From CAYWGR01 sp964458015 (GTDB taxonomy: Bacteria > Planctomycetota > Planctomycetia > Pirellulales > Thermoguttaceae): 35,675 bases of DNA. Numbering within the stretch: position 1 is the stretch's first letter; the number at the start of each line of letters is the position of its first letter. The stretch lies in contig CAYWGR010000034.1 of assembly GCA_964458015.1 (NCBI GenBank), forward strand, positions 1-35,675, in the 5' to 3' direction. A model generated the notes under the pieces. That model made no database searches, was not told the DNA's origin, and saw only the letters and a program-made list of their open reading frames with translations. Shown in pieces: positions 14,858 through 22,899 of this stretch. The translations under genes and the position numbers were made by a program.

Positions 14858-16774
14858 ATGACAGCCGACAACCTTTCCATCAACGACCTGTTGACCTCGC
14901 TTTGCGACGAAACGATCTCGCCGGAGGAGATGGAACAGCTCGATCGGCTACTCTGTACGGATGCCGAGGCACGGCGGGTCTATCTGGAGTATCTGGATCT
15001 GCACGCGCGGCTTAGCTTTGGGCATGATGGAAGGCAAAAGAGCAACGCTCAACAGCCCAAGGCGAGTGGGGAGACGCCGGAGTCCGACGATCAGAATAAC
15101 GATTTGCTTCCTGCTCTCGGCTTGCCGTCCTCCGTAACGGAGTTTACGACGGCCAATCCCTGCATCGTTCTCGACACCTCGGATCTTTCGTCGCCCCTTA
15201 GCTCTCGTTCCTCGCCTCTCTACGTTACGCATCCGTTTTTATTCTCGAACCTTTTTGCCGTGGTTGTGCTTTGCATTGGCATTTTGGGTGCATGGGTCTA
15301 TCAGATTGATACGCCGCAGCCGATTGCCCAGCAGAAGCAGCCGGCCGTGCGATCGGGAAGTCGGTTCGGCACGGACAAGATGGAGTTTGTCGGGCAGATT
15401 ACGGGCATGGTCGATATCCAGTGGGCGGACGATTCGACGGGGGCCTTGGGCGGCGCTCGAGTGCCGTTGGGGCGTCGCTACGCATTGGCCTCGGGCCGTA
15501 TGGAAATCACCTATGACACCGGCGCGAAAGTCATTCTGCAAGGCCCCGCGACGTATCAAGTCACTTCGCGCGACGGCGGATTCCTTTCGGTTGGCAAGCT
15601 GACGGCGAGATTGGAGAAGAAGGGGTCAGGGATCAGGGGGCAGGGGGCAGAGAAAGTGGCCAGTGGCCAGGAATTAGTGGCCAGTGGCCAGTGGTCAGTG
15701 GCCAGTGAAACAAATCCCAAATCCCATATTTCTAATCCCCAATCCCCAATCCCAAATCCCTTGCTTTCTCCCACCCCCCGCCCCCAACCCCCCACCCCTG
15801 TCTTTGCCGTGCGAACACCCACTGCTACGGTGACCGATCTTGGCACGGAGTTTGGAGTCGATGTCGCTAAGAACGGACGCACGGTTACGCATGTTTTCCG
15901 CGGGTCGGTTCAGTTGCAAACAATGGCGGAGGGTAATGCGGCAGCCGAGCTTCGTATTCTTCGTGCCAATGAATCGGCCTGCGTGGAAACGACAGCCGGC
16001 AATGGAGGTTCACAGAAAGCCGCGTTGCGGCGTATTACGGTTGATCCGAAGATGTTCACGCGGCGGCTATTGCCGGCGCCGAAAACGATCGATTTGCTCG
16101 ACATCGTGGCGGGCGGCAGCGGACTCTCGAACCGGCATCGTGACCGCGGCATTGACCCGACGACCGGCATGGAAGATCCTCTGTTCGTAGCCGACAAGCG
16201 TTCGGGCGATAGTCAGTATCACGCGACGACATCGTTCAAGTTTATCGACGGGGTATTCCAGCCTGACGGTCGGCATGGGCCCGTGCAAGTTGATTCGGCG
16301 GGCCATAAATTTGCAGGTTTCCCCAAGACGGACGGCGTTTCGTGGGGCTCGATTTGGTCGCGTGGCGCGAAGATTCGATCGGATTATCTTCATGTGAACG
16401 ATTCCTATTGGATCTATGCGATCGGGGAAGGCAGCGAATTCACGCTCGAGAAGCGAGGATTGCTGGGCATGCACGCCAATGCGGGCATTACATTCGATCT
16501 TGCGGCGATTCGTAACGTTCACGAATTGCAGGTGGAAAAATTTCATGCCACGGCGGGCAAGCGATATGCCACGTCGGCCGACCTATGGGTGATTGTCGAT
16601 GGGCAGCCCGCGTGGAAAGCTAAAAAGATCATCAATAACGGCGTGTTGCGGATTGCTGTGCCGTTGAAGCCCAATGACCGATTTTTGACACTTGCCGTTA
16701 CCGACGGCGGCGACGGCTTCGGTGGCGATTGGGTGGTATTTGGAGATCCGGTGCTAGAGGTGAGTGCGGAGTAG
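14858..16774 (+). CDS. FecR-domain membrane protein, probable anti-sigma factor
   Basis: A 638-residue single-pass protein. The cytoplasmic N-terminus (1-60, with SPEEMEQLDRLLCTDAEARRVYLEYLDLHARL) looks like the anti-sigma segment that holds the ECF factor; a membrane helix spans about 128-149. The outside part has a FecR domain (about 175-390) with LGRRYALASGRMEITYDTGAKVILQGPATYQV and then AVRTPTATVTDLGTEFGVDV, HVFRGSVQL. The C-terminal 200 residues form a beta-rich module ending in GGDGFGGDWVVFGDPVLEV that resembles NPCBM or LamG-type carbohydrate-binding domains. It may sense a polysaccharide outside the cell. Odd: residues about 255-301 are encoded by a heptanucleotide repeat array that has entered the FecR domain in frame between two conserved strands. 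Confidence 0.8.
   Translation: MTADNLSINDLLTSLCDETISPEEMEQLDRLLCTDAEARRVYLEYLDLHARLSFGHDGRQKSNAQQPKASGETPESDDQNNDLLPALGLPSSVTEFTTANPCIVLDTSDLSSPLSSRSSPLYVTHPFLFSNLFAVVVLCIGILGAWVYQIDTPQPIAQQKQPAVRSGSRFGTDKMEFVGQITGMVDIQWADDSTGALGGARVPLGRRYALASGRMEITYDTGAKVILQGPATYQVTSRDGGFLSVGKLTARLEKKGSGIRGQGAEKVASGQELVASGQWSVASETNPKSHISNPQSPIPNPLLSPTPRPQPPTPVFAVRTPTATVTDLGTEFGVDVAKNGRTVTHVFRGSVQLQTMAEGNAAAELRILRANESACVETTAGNGGSQKAALRRITVDPKMFTRRLLPAPKTIDLLDIVAGGSGLSNRHRDRGIDPTTGMEDPLFVADKRSGDSQYHATTSFKFIDGVFQPDGRHGPVQVDSAGHKFAGFPKTDGVSWGSIWSRGAKIRSDYLHVNDSYWIYAIGEGSEFTLEKRGLLGMHANAGITFDLAAIRNVHELQVEKFHATAGKRYATSADLWVIVDGQPAWKAKKIINNGVLRIAVPLKPNDRFLTLAVTDGGDGFGGDWVVFGDPVLEVSAE
15622..15760. repeat. In-frame heptanucleotide repeat array inside the FecR gene
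   Basis: Nineteen heptamers with one 6-base break at 15650-15655. Three types follow one another: GGGGTCA/GGGATCA/GGGGGCA (15622-15649), GTGGCCA or GTGGTCA (15656-15704, with GGAATTA in one slot), then after GTGAAAC (15705-15711) AAATCCC/TAATCCC/CAATCCC (15712-15760, with ATATTTC in one slot). The 7-base phase is kept throughout. It codes for low-complexity segments such as VASGQELVASGQWSVAS and NPQSPIPNPLLS. It resembles the heptanucleotide short tandem repeats (STRR) known in cyanobacteria. Confidence 0.85.
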
Positions 16775-16831
16775 TGCGTTTCCTTTTTCGTTTTTGTGTT
16801 TCGTAGTCCTTTTTCCAAGGAGCGAGGTGTT

Positions 16832-17578
16832 ATGAGAACATTATTGGGCGTGTTGATGGTGGGAATTGCGATGTTGGGCTTCGGCCGCATCGCCGTCGGG
16901 GAGTATATCCCCAATGCGATTCAAGGCGTCACGGCCGCGGCCGGTAGCCAAGGAGATGGAACTACTGCTGGAACTGGTTCAGAGCTAGATGTGGTCAATG
17001 GTAATGGTCTTACCAAGGCCACGAGCGGCACGTATGAAGGGCAATACGTACATGATGCTCAATGGACAAACAATTGGCAGAGTTGGTCAACCCTTTCGGA
17101 CAACAAGAACTGGTTCCTAATGGATTTGGGCAAGAACTACTCAAACCTCGATAAGGCGTGGGTTTGGAACGTGCGGGAAGTAATCGGACGCGGTGCAAAG
17201 AACGTGGACGTATACTATGCAACTACGCCGACCATTGTTCCGACCAGCTACAATGCCTATTCTGATTTCACAACTTCAGGATCGGGATGGACTCACCTCA
17301 TCAATACAGATATTGTACAAGCGATCAGTAGTGGAGTGGTGTCGGGAGACAGCTACTCGGGAGTAATAGGGCCCGCCGACACGCAAATTGATTTGTCGGG
17401 TATCACCAGCGCCCGTTACATCGCGTTTGTCATTCACAGCATTTACGGCGACACCGTCAAGCCCGGCGGCGGTTTCGCTGAGATTCAGGTTACGACCATA
17501 CCAGAGCCGACAAGCATGGTTATGTTGAGCGGCGGGATTATCGCCCTGCTGGCCTATGCTTGGCGAAAGCGACGGTAA
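16832..17578 (+). CDS. PEP-CTERM protein with discoidin-like domain
   Basis: A 248-residue exported protein. An N-terminal signal peptide (MRTLLGVLMVGIAMLGFGRIAVG) and a C-terminal PEP-CTERM sorting signal, IPEPTSMVMLSGGIIALLAYAWRKRR (PEP, membrane helix, basic end), indicate processing by an exosortase and release to the surface or matrix. The middle (about 80-200) contains NWFLMDLGKNYSNLDKAWVWNVRE and RGAKNVDVYYATTP, which resembles the F5/8 type C (discoidin, galactose-binding-like) fold, so carbohydrate binding is plausible. The ATG at 16832 is preceded by AAGGAGCGAGG. It follows the FecR gene by 57 bases on the same strand and may belong to its operon or regulon. Confidence 0.8.
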   Translation: MRTLLGVLMVGIAMLGFGRIAVGEYIPNAIQGVTAAAGSQGDGTTAGTGSELDVVNGNGLTKATSGTYEGQYVHDAQWTNNWQSWSTLSDNKNWFLMDLGKNYSNLDKAWVWNVREVIGRGAKNVDVYYATTPTIVPTSYNAYSDFTTSGSGWTHLINTDIVQAISSGVVSGDSYSGVIGPADTQIDLSGITSARYIAFVIHSIYGDTVKPGGGFAEIQVTTIPEPTSMVMLSGGIIALLAYAWRKRR

Positions 17579-17624
17579 TCAGGAAGAACATAGGAAGCGA
17601 ATAGAGGAAGGCACAAGTTCCACG

Positions 17625-17656
17625 CCTCGCTCTTTTCCCGGCTGAAAAGAGCGGGG
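17625..17656. terminator. Strong hairpin between the two PEP-CTERM genes
   Basis: Perfect 10-bp stem CGCTCTTTTC (17628-17637) with GAAAAGAGCG (17644-17653), extended by a G-U and two G-C pairs, six-base loop. It lies 47 bases after the stop of the first PEP-CTERM gene and 55 bases before the next start. No T-run follows, so it may be a weak terminator or a transcript-stabilising hairpin that sets expression of the two genes apart. Confidence 0.5.
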
Positions 17657-17711
17657 TTGCGGCACAGATTGGGGAATGGACTAATCGCTTCTCTTTATCA
17701 TCGGGAATTGA

Positions 17712-19160
17712 ATGATGAAAAAATGGATTTCCTATAGTTGCACCGCCTTGGCGGTATGCCTGGCGATTGCAGGCACGTTGCACGCGGCCGATTCCGCCAT
17801 CAGCATCAATTTGAATGGCGTCAGCACTGCTGACACCACAGGCGAAGGCAATCTTCTGGCAACCGATATCGCGGGCGCGGCGGCCGTGGGCAATTGGAAC
17901 AACGTCGGCACGATCGGCACGGCCGTCACGGGGCTTGTCGATAGCGCCGGCGCATCGGTATCCACGAGTTTTACCGGCTCCGGATATTGGTTTTGGGCAG
18001 CCGGGAACATTAATTCGCCCAACAACAAATTGTTCCGCGACTATGCGGACACGGGAGCGGCGGGAAGCACGAACGGGACTACGCTGTCGGTGGCCGATAT
18101 CCCCACATCGTATACGCTAGGCTACGGCTATAAAGTTTATGTCTACATGGCCGGCGACAGCAGCCATGACAGCGCCATCGGTGTGACGGGAACGGGCAGC
18201 AATAAGACCAATGCTGCCTATTCCACGAAGAAGTATTTGCTGGAAAACAACGATGATCTTCGCGTCGGCAATTCGCTGGTCGAGTCGACGGCCACGATGG
18301 CGTCGGCCGCCACGTCGGCCAATTATGTCACGCTGTCCGGTTTTCAAAGCACGAGTGTTGCGTTGACATTCGACAACGGGACGGCGGGCCGCGCCCGGCC
18401 GGCCGGCTTGCAGATCGTCGCCAGTACGCCCAATCGCAGTTTCGGCATCAATTTTTCAGGCGGGCATGACGGTGCAGGATTGCCCAGCAATGAGAATCTT
18501 CATCCGTTGGCTTCGAGCGCCATTGCGGGCGTTTACCGCCAAGCCAATTGGAACAATGCGAGCGTCAATGCGGGCGACAAGTCGAATATCCTGAGCCCGA
18601 TGGCCGCCGCGTTGGTTGACAACACGGGGGCCGCGCTTAGCACGTCGATTTCGTGGAATGCCAACAATTGCTACAGTACCACGGCCTCGGTGGAAACCAA
18701 TGTAGATAAAGAACTGATGAACGGCTACTTGGATCTCAATGCTTATGCAATTCCGCAAACGCCAACCACGGTGACGGTCTCAAACGTCGACTATAAGCAT
18801 TACGACGTTTATGCGTATGTCGGTTCGGACGGCGACGGCCGCACTGGGCATGGATGGCTGACGGATTTGAGCGGTACGACGATTGCCGATTCCGTGTATT
18901 TCATCACGGCGGACGGTTCGTTTGACGGAACGACGTATGTCAAGGCGACGGGAGCAAACGCGGCTTCGGCCAATGCAAGCCATTATATGCTATTCCACGA
19001 CGTTACGGCGTCGAGCTTTATTTTCAACTTGTACGGCGACGGGTCGAACGTCGGCATCCATGCTTTGCAGATTGTCGAGATTCCCGAACCGACATCCTTG
19101 ATGCTCTTGGCCGCAGGCGCGATTAGCGTGTTGGCTTATGTCTTGCGGAAGCGGAAGTGA
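17712..19160 (+). CDS. PEP-CTERM protein with internal duplication
   Basis: A 482-residue exported protein of unknown function. It has a signal peptide (KKWISYSCTALAVCLAIAGTLHAAD) and the C-terminal sorting signal IPEPTSLMLLAAGAISVLAYVLRKRK. Two related halves are visible: 28-235 and 243-465. Each begins with INLNGVS or INFSGG, then a segment with NWNN (NWNNVGTIG; NWNNASVNAG), then LVDSAGASVSTSFT or LVDNTGAALSTSIS, and later YKVYVYMAGDSSHDSAIG or YDVYAYVGSDGDGRTGHG. The composition is rich in Ala, Ser, Thr, Asn and Gly, typical of secreted planctomycete proteins. It may be a matrix or surface protein; its export would use the Sec system and a remote exosortase, which is not in this window. 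Confidence 0.8.
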   Translation: MMKKWISYSCTALAVCLAIAGTLHAADSAISINLNGVSTADTTGEGNLLATDIAGAAAVGNWNNVGTIGTAVTGLVDSAGASVSTSFTGSGYWFWAAGNINSPNNKLFRDYADTGAAGSTNGTTLSVADIPTSYTLGYGYKVYVYMAGDSSHDSAIGVTGTGSNKTNAAYSTKKYLLENNDDLRVGNSLVESTATMASAATSANYVTLSGFQSTSVALTFDNGTAGRARPAGLQIVASTPNRSFGINFSGGHDGAGLPSNENLHPLASSAIAGVYRQANWNNASVNAGDKSNILSPMAAALVDNTGAALSTSISWNANNCYSTTASVETNVDKELMNGYLDLNAYAIPQTPTTVTVSNVDYKHYDVYAYVGSDGDGRTGHGWLTDLSGTTIADSVYFITADGSFDGTTYVKATGANAASANASHYMLFHDVTASSFIFNLYGDGSNVGIHALQIVEIPEPTSLMLLAAGAISVLAYVLRKRK

Positions 19161-19179
19161 AGAAGCTTGGATTTTGGAT

Positions 19180-19222
19180 GGTGGATGGCGGATCTATCGA
19201 GCAGGGTTGATCGCCATCCACC
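19180..19222. terminator. Perfect 11-bp inverted repeat upstream of the DUF1559 gene
   Basis: GGTGGATGGCG (19180-19190) pairs exactly with CGCCATCCACC (19212-19222), with a further GATC/GATC pairing after a one-base bulge. It begins 20 bases after the stop of the second PEP-CTERM gene and ends 35 bases before the next start. It may end the upstream transcript or be a short dispersed palindrome; no T-run follows. Confidence 0.45.
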
Positions 19223-19257
19223 TCCTATTCCATTTCAATAATGCGAGAGGAGATCAC

Positions 19258-20265
19258 ATGCGCGGAAATCCACGATCCACGATCCAATGTTCAAAATTGC
19301 TTCAAGGTTTTACGCTTGTGGAACTTTTGGTCGTGATTACGATCATCGGCATTTTGATATCGCTATTGTTGCCGGCAGTGCAATCGGCGCGAGAGGCAGC
19401 GCGCCGACTGCAATGCTCGAACAACTTGAAGCAACTCGGCCTAGGCGCTCTCAATCACGAGCAGGCCAATGGGTTCTTTCCATCGGGCGGCTGGGGGTGG
19501 TTTTGGGTCGGCGACGCCGATCGCGGGTTCGGCAAGCGTCAGACCGGGAGTTGGATCTACAGCACCTTGCCCTATATCGAGCAGCAGGCCGTGTTTGATT
19601 TGCCCAAGGACGGCGACGGAGCGAATGTGACCGCCGTGCAGACCAAGGGGGCGGCGGCGATGTTGGCCGTACCGTTGGCGGCGGTTCATTGTCCCACGCG
19701 CCGACCGGCCGTTTTATATCCTAGCAGCGGAACGCTGTACAATGCCGACGCCGCATCATCGGCCGCACATACCGATTATGCCGCCAACAGCGGCGATCAG
19801 GGGGCGGATGAGTCGTTTGCAGGGCCGGCTACCTTGGCGGAAGGCGATGCCAGTAATTATGGCAGTTGGCTAGGCTCGAATGTTTGCACCGGCATCAGCT
19901 ACGAACGGAGCGAGGTGACGGTGGCGCAGATTCGTGATGGAACATCGAATACGATTTACGTCGGCGAGAAGTATCTCGCGCCCGACTCGTACTATACGTG
20001 CACATCGGACGGCGGCGACAATGAGAATATGTATTGTGGGTATGATAACGATAATTTCCGCACCGCCAGCGCCAACTATCCGCCGATGCAAGACCGAGGC
20101 AGTTATTTCGATGCCATGCGATTCGGCAGCGCCCACGGCTCGGGCTGTAATTTCGTCTTCTGCGATGGCTCGGTCCGCTCGCTGAGCTATTCGATCGACG
20201 CAACGAAGTTCGGCTACCTAGGCAACCGCAAGGATCTCGCGGCCATCGACGGCAGCAAGTTGTAG
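19258..20265 (+). CDS. DUF1559 prepilin-like protein
   Basis: A 335-residue protein with a type IV pilin/pseudopilin N-terminus: short basic leader, then QG|FTLVELLVVITIIGILISLLLPA with the prepilin peptidase site after Gly17 and the conserved Glu22 (Glu5 of the mature form). The rest is the DUF1559 domain with AREAARRLQCSNNLKQLGLGALNH near residue 45 and the C-terminal H-X9-DG motif, HGSGCNFVFCDG, at His293. Planctomycetes have very many of these; they are thought to be surface or secretion-related pseudopilins, with no proven role. The ATG at 19258 has GAGAGGAGA just upstream; the frame is open back to 19138 but that part overlaps the preceding gene. It follows the PEP-CTERM genes on the same strand. 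Confidence 0.9.
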   Translation: MRGNPRSTIQCSKLLQGFTLVELLVVITIIGILISLLLPAVQSAREAARRLQCSNNLKQLGLGALNHEQANGFFPSGGWGWFWVGDADRGFGKRQTGSWIYSTLPYIEQQAVFDLPKDGDGANVTAVQTKGAAAMLAVPLAAVHCPTRRPAVLYPSSGTLYNADAASSAAHTDYAANSGDQGADESFAGPATLAEGDASNYGSWLGSNVCTGISYERSEVTVAQIRDGTSNTIYVGEKYLAPDSYYTCTSDGGDNENMYCGYDNDNFRTASANYPPMQDRGSYFDAMRFGSAHGSGCNFVFCDGSVRSLSYSIDATKFGYLGNRKDLAAIDGSKL

Positions 20266-20269
20266 AGAA

Positions 20270-20297
20270 GTTGTCAGTTGTCAGTTATCAGTAGTCA
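20270..20297. repeat. Short heptanucleotide array GTNRTCA
   Basis: Four tandem heptamers, GTTGTCA, GTTGTCA, GTTATCA, GTAGTCA, in the 29-base gap between convergent genes and reaching into the stop codon of the glycosyltransferase. They are close variants of the GTGGCCA/GTGGTCA heptamers found inside the FecR gene, so the same type of repeat occurs twice within 5 kb. Confidence 0.7.
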
Positions 20298-22079
20298 GTT
20301 TGTGGTGTTCGGGGATTGGTCGGAAACGAAGAGGATCAATTCATCGTTGGGCGGGGCGAGGAATCGGTGCTGTCGCAATAGTTCGTTGAAACGGCCGGGG
20401 AAATCTTTTTTCAGCAACGCCTCGTTGTCGTTCGTGGTGATGACATAGACGCGGGGCGACTGCTTGAGGAGTGCTTCCAGATCTTGCCGGGCCGAACGCT
20501 CGTTCCGCGGGTCGTCCTCGCATCGCGTGATTGGATAGCCCGCGTAATACACCATGCTCTCGCGGAAGAAATAATAGCTGGCAATCGGAGCCGGCGAGTC
20601 TTTGCCCCAGTCCTTGCGGATGGCAGCCATGAACGACGGCGAATTCTGATGCCGATCGACGCGCACGGCGCCCCAGCCGAACATGGCGGTCAGGAAAATG
20701 ACGGCGAAGAGGCTGAAACCGATGGCAGCCGCCTGGTTTCGACCGCGCGAGGTTTGCCGCCAGCACCAAAAGCCGCACAAAAGGGGAATAAGGCCGAGGA
20801 TTCCCAACACGGCATCGCCGGGCAGATAAATGGAGGCCACGATCGGCACGGCAACAGTCATGCCGACGCCTACCAGGATCATCGAGATCCAGGCATTGCG
20901 TAACCACCACGATTTGAGGCTCGCGGGATCCGATAGCCAGCGGTCGATGAAGCAGGCTGTCAGCAAGGCCAAGGCCGAATAGGCCGGCAGCAGATAATGG
21001 GGCAGTTTGGTTTTACAGATCGACCAGAAAACAAACCACACGGCAAACCAGCACGCGGCCAATAGGCAGCCGTCACGCCACGGGTCGCGGCGGCGAATCC
21101 TTGCGAGCATGTCGGCCAGAGTCGGCCCTAAAAACACGGACCACGGAAAGAAACCGACCAGCACGGCAGGAATTTGGTAGAAGTAATAGAGAAAGGAAAC
21201 CAACACGGCCAAAGCGCTGCTCAACATACTGACGTCGCCGTGGCTGAGAATCGGTTGCTTGAAGGGGCGGAGATTGAACTCGATGAAGAACTTGCGCAGC
21301 CACTCGCCGTCCGTGCATACGCCGACCCAAACGTACCACGGCAAAGCGACGACCGCCACGACGATAATGGCTGTGAAGGGACGCATTTGCCAGGCCGACG
21401 ACAGCAGATTTCGCCAGCCGTTGGTTACCAGTAGATACAGCCCCATCGCGGCTAAGGGCAGCAACATGCCTACCGGTCCTTTGGCCAAGACGGCAAGGCC
21501 GATGCAAGCGTACATGAGGGCCGCGGAAAGCCAGGAGACCGAGGCATTTTCCAGCCCAGGAAGATTCTGACCGCCCTCACCCCCTGCCCCTCTCCCGCTT
21601 GCGGGCGAGGGGAGATTGTTTCGGGCGATGACGAATGCCAGGAAGGCGATGGCTGTGACGAGGGTTAGCGCGGAATCGACGGTGGCCGCCCGGGCTGAAA
21701 TGGTGAAGATGATGGTCGAGGCCGTGATCAATCCTGCCCAAAGCCCGACACGGATACTGAATAAGATCCGTCCGAGATGGAAAACGACAAGTGCGGTTGC
21801 CACTCCGAACACGGCCGAGAAAAACCGGGCGCCGAACTCGTTGATGCCGAACAATTCGAAGCCGGCGATCATGTCCCAAAACATCAAGGGCGGCTTTTCG
21901 GGAAACATCTGGCCATTGAACCACGGCACAACCCAATCGTTGCGTTCCAACATTTCGCGGGCGCAAGTGGTGTAGAGGGCTTCATCCATGTCCCAAAGGG
22001 CGGCCGCACCCAGGTTGGTGAAGAAAATCACAGAGGCTGCCGCTGCGATCCAAAGTTGGTAACGCACCTGTTGTTGCAT
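20295..22079 (-). CDS. ArnT/PMT-like glycosyltransferase (GT-C fold)
   Basis: A 594-residue inner-membrane protein that probably moves a sugar from a polyprenyl-phosphate donor to an envelope acceptor. Near the N-terminus is the first-loop catalytic acidic motif WDMDEALYTTCAREML (Asp30, Asp32-Glu33), followed by NGQMFPEKPPLMFW, both typical of the GT39/ArnT group, then about a dozen hydrophobic segments and a C-terminal soluble part (about 480-594). I start at the ATG at 22079; a TTG 16 codons earlier is less likely. Odd: residues about 155-172 (LPSPASGRGAGGEGG) are the translation of a dispersed DNA repeat that has entered the gene in frame, in a loop between membrane segments. It is divergent from the PAP2 gene, and a related glycosyltransferase lies at 22865-24514. 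Confidence 0.85.
   Translation of the reverse strand: MQQQVRYQLWIAAAASVIFFTNLGAAALWDMDEALYTTCAREMLERNDWVVPWFNGQMFPEKPPLMFWDMIAGFELFGINEFGARFFSAVFGVATALVVFHLGRILFSIRVGLWAGLITASTIIFTISARAATVDSALTLVTAIAFLAFVIARNNLPSPASGRGAGGEGGQNLPGLENASVSWLSAALMYACIGLAVLAKGPVGMLLPLAAMGLYLLVTNGWRNLLSSAWQMRPFTAIIVVAVVALPWYVWVGVCTDGEWLRKFFIEFNLRPFKQPILSHGDVSMLSSALAVLVSFLYYFYQIPAVLVGFFPWSVFLGPTLADMLARIRRRDPWRDGCLLAACWFAVWFVFWSICKTKLPHYLLPAYSALALLTACFIDRWLSDPASLKSWWLRNAWISMILVGVGMTVAVPIVASIYLPGDAVLGILGLIPLLCGFWCWRQTSRGRNQAAAIGFSLFAVIFLTAMFGWGAVRVDRHQNSPSFMAAIRKDWGKDSPAPIASYYFFRESMVYYAGYPITRCEDDPRNERSARQDLEALLKQSPRVYVITTNDNEALLKKDFPGRFNELLRQHRFLAPPNDELILFVSDQSPNTTN
21574..21614. repeat. Dispersed CCCTCACC...GAGGGGAGA repeat inside a coding sequence
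   Basis: The same repeat as at 29851-29988 (CCCTCACCCC..GCCCCTCTCCC, hairpin CCCGC/GCGGG, GGCGAGGGGAGA), here lying within the glycosyltransferase gene and read through in frame. Its minus-strand translation is the LPSPASGRGAGGEGG segment. Confidence 0.8.
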
Positions 22080-22118
22080 TATGGTTTGACTCTCCGTGCC
22101 CCCGGGTGGGGATCGGTC

Positions 22119-22147
22119 TTGACACAAAAAGCCCTATCGGGTCTAAG
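22119..22147 (+). promoter_or_regulatory. Possible promoter of the PAP2 gene
   Basis: A perfect TTGACA (22119-22124), 17-bp spacer and TCTAAG (22142-22147, 4 of 6 matches). A start near 22154 would give a 20-base leader to the ATG at 22174. The -10 is weak, so this is tentative. Confidence 0.4.
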
Positions 22148-22173
22148 GGCGTGGTCAGGAATAAAAAGACTGC

Positions 22174-22899
22174 ATGGAAGCAGTTGTCAAACACTCTAAA
22201 GAATCCGGCGATTCGAGCCAACACCACTTTTCTGCAATGCCCCCAAAACGCGCAAATTCCCGCGAATTTCTCTTGCCATTAGCGTTGGCCTTGGCGGCCG
22301 TGATGGCATTGGCTGTGGATATGCCGATCGTTAGGGCGTTGCGCTACGGGAACCAGACAGATCCTTACCGTAGCTATTTGGGCTACTTCGACATGTTCGA
22401 GTATTTCGGCCACGGTTTCGGCGTGGTTGTGTTGGTCTTGGCGATGCATCAGCTAGATCCGGGCCGTCGTTGGGCATTGCCGCGGGTGGTGGCGTGTCTT
22501 TTGGCTGCGGGCGGCTTGGCGGATGTGTTGAAGATGGCCATTTTGCGTATTCGGCCTTATGAATATGCCAAGGAATTGCCGGGCAGCGTTTGGGCGACCT
22601 TTCAACAATGGTTTCCATTGCTAAACGCAGGGAGCGGGGGGCAGAGTTTTCCTTCGGCCCATACGGCCACGGCATGTGGTTTTGCGGCTGCTCTGATTTG
22701 GCTTTATCCCCAGGGGCGGCTGTTGTTTTGTGTGTTGGCCGTTCTGGTCGGTTGCCAGCGCGTCGTCTGCGGAGCGCATTACCCCAGTGACGTATTGGCG
22801 GGGGCGGCGGCGGGTTGCACGGCCGCCTTGTTTTTGCTGAAGATCGGCGCTCTACCTGCAAAATTCAACCGTTGGGAAGAGGCTTGGCGGTCGAAGTGA
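22174..22899 (+). CDS. PAP2-family membrane phosphatase
   Basis: A 241-residue polytopic protein with the full acid-phosphatase signature: K-X6-RP (Lys120 to Arg127-Pro128), PSAH at 160-163, and R-X5-H-X3-D (Arg196, His202, Asp206) in QRVVCGAHYPSD. Such enzymes remove phosphate from lipids such as undecaprenyl pyrophosphate or phosphatidate at the outer face of the inner membrane. Being between two polyprenyl-phosphate-dependent glycosyltransferases suggests it recycles or modifies their lipid carrier, which is inference. A later ATG at 22240 (MPPKRANS) is an alternative start. Its 3' end overlaps by 35 bp the end of the convergent glycosyltransferase gene. Confidence 0.85.
   Translation: MEAVVKHSKESGDSSQHHFSAMPPKRANSREFLLPLALALAAVMALAVDMPIVRALRYGNQTDPYRSYLGYFDMFEYFGHGFGVVVLVLAMHQLDPGRRWALPRVVACLLAAGGLADVLKMAILRIRPYEYAKELPGSVWATFQQWFPLLNAGSGGQSFPSAHTATACGFAAALIWLYPQGRLLFCVLAVLVGCQRVVCGAHYPSDVLAGAAAGCTAALFLLKIGALPAKFNRWEEAWRSK

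Noticed and set aside
22110..22127. Start of the first glycosyltransferase at a TTG at 22127
   Set aside because: Adds 16 residues of proline-rich non-membrane sequence before the ATG at 22079, from which the usual short N-terminus and first helix follow.
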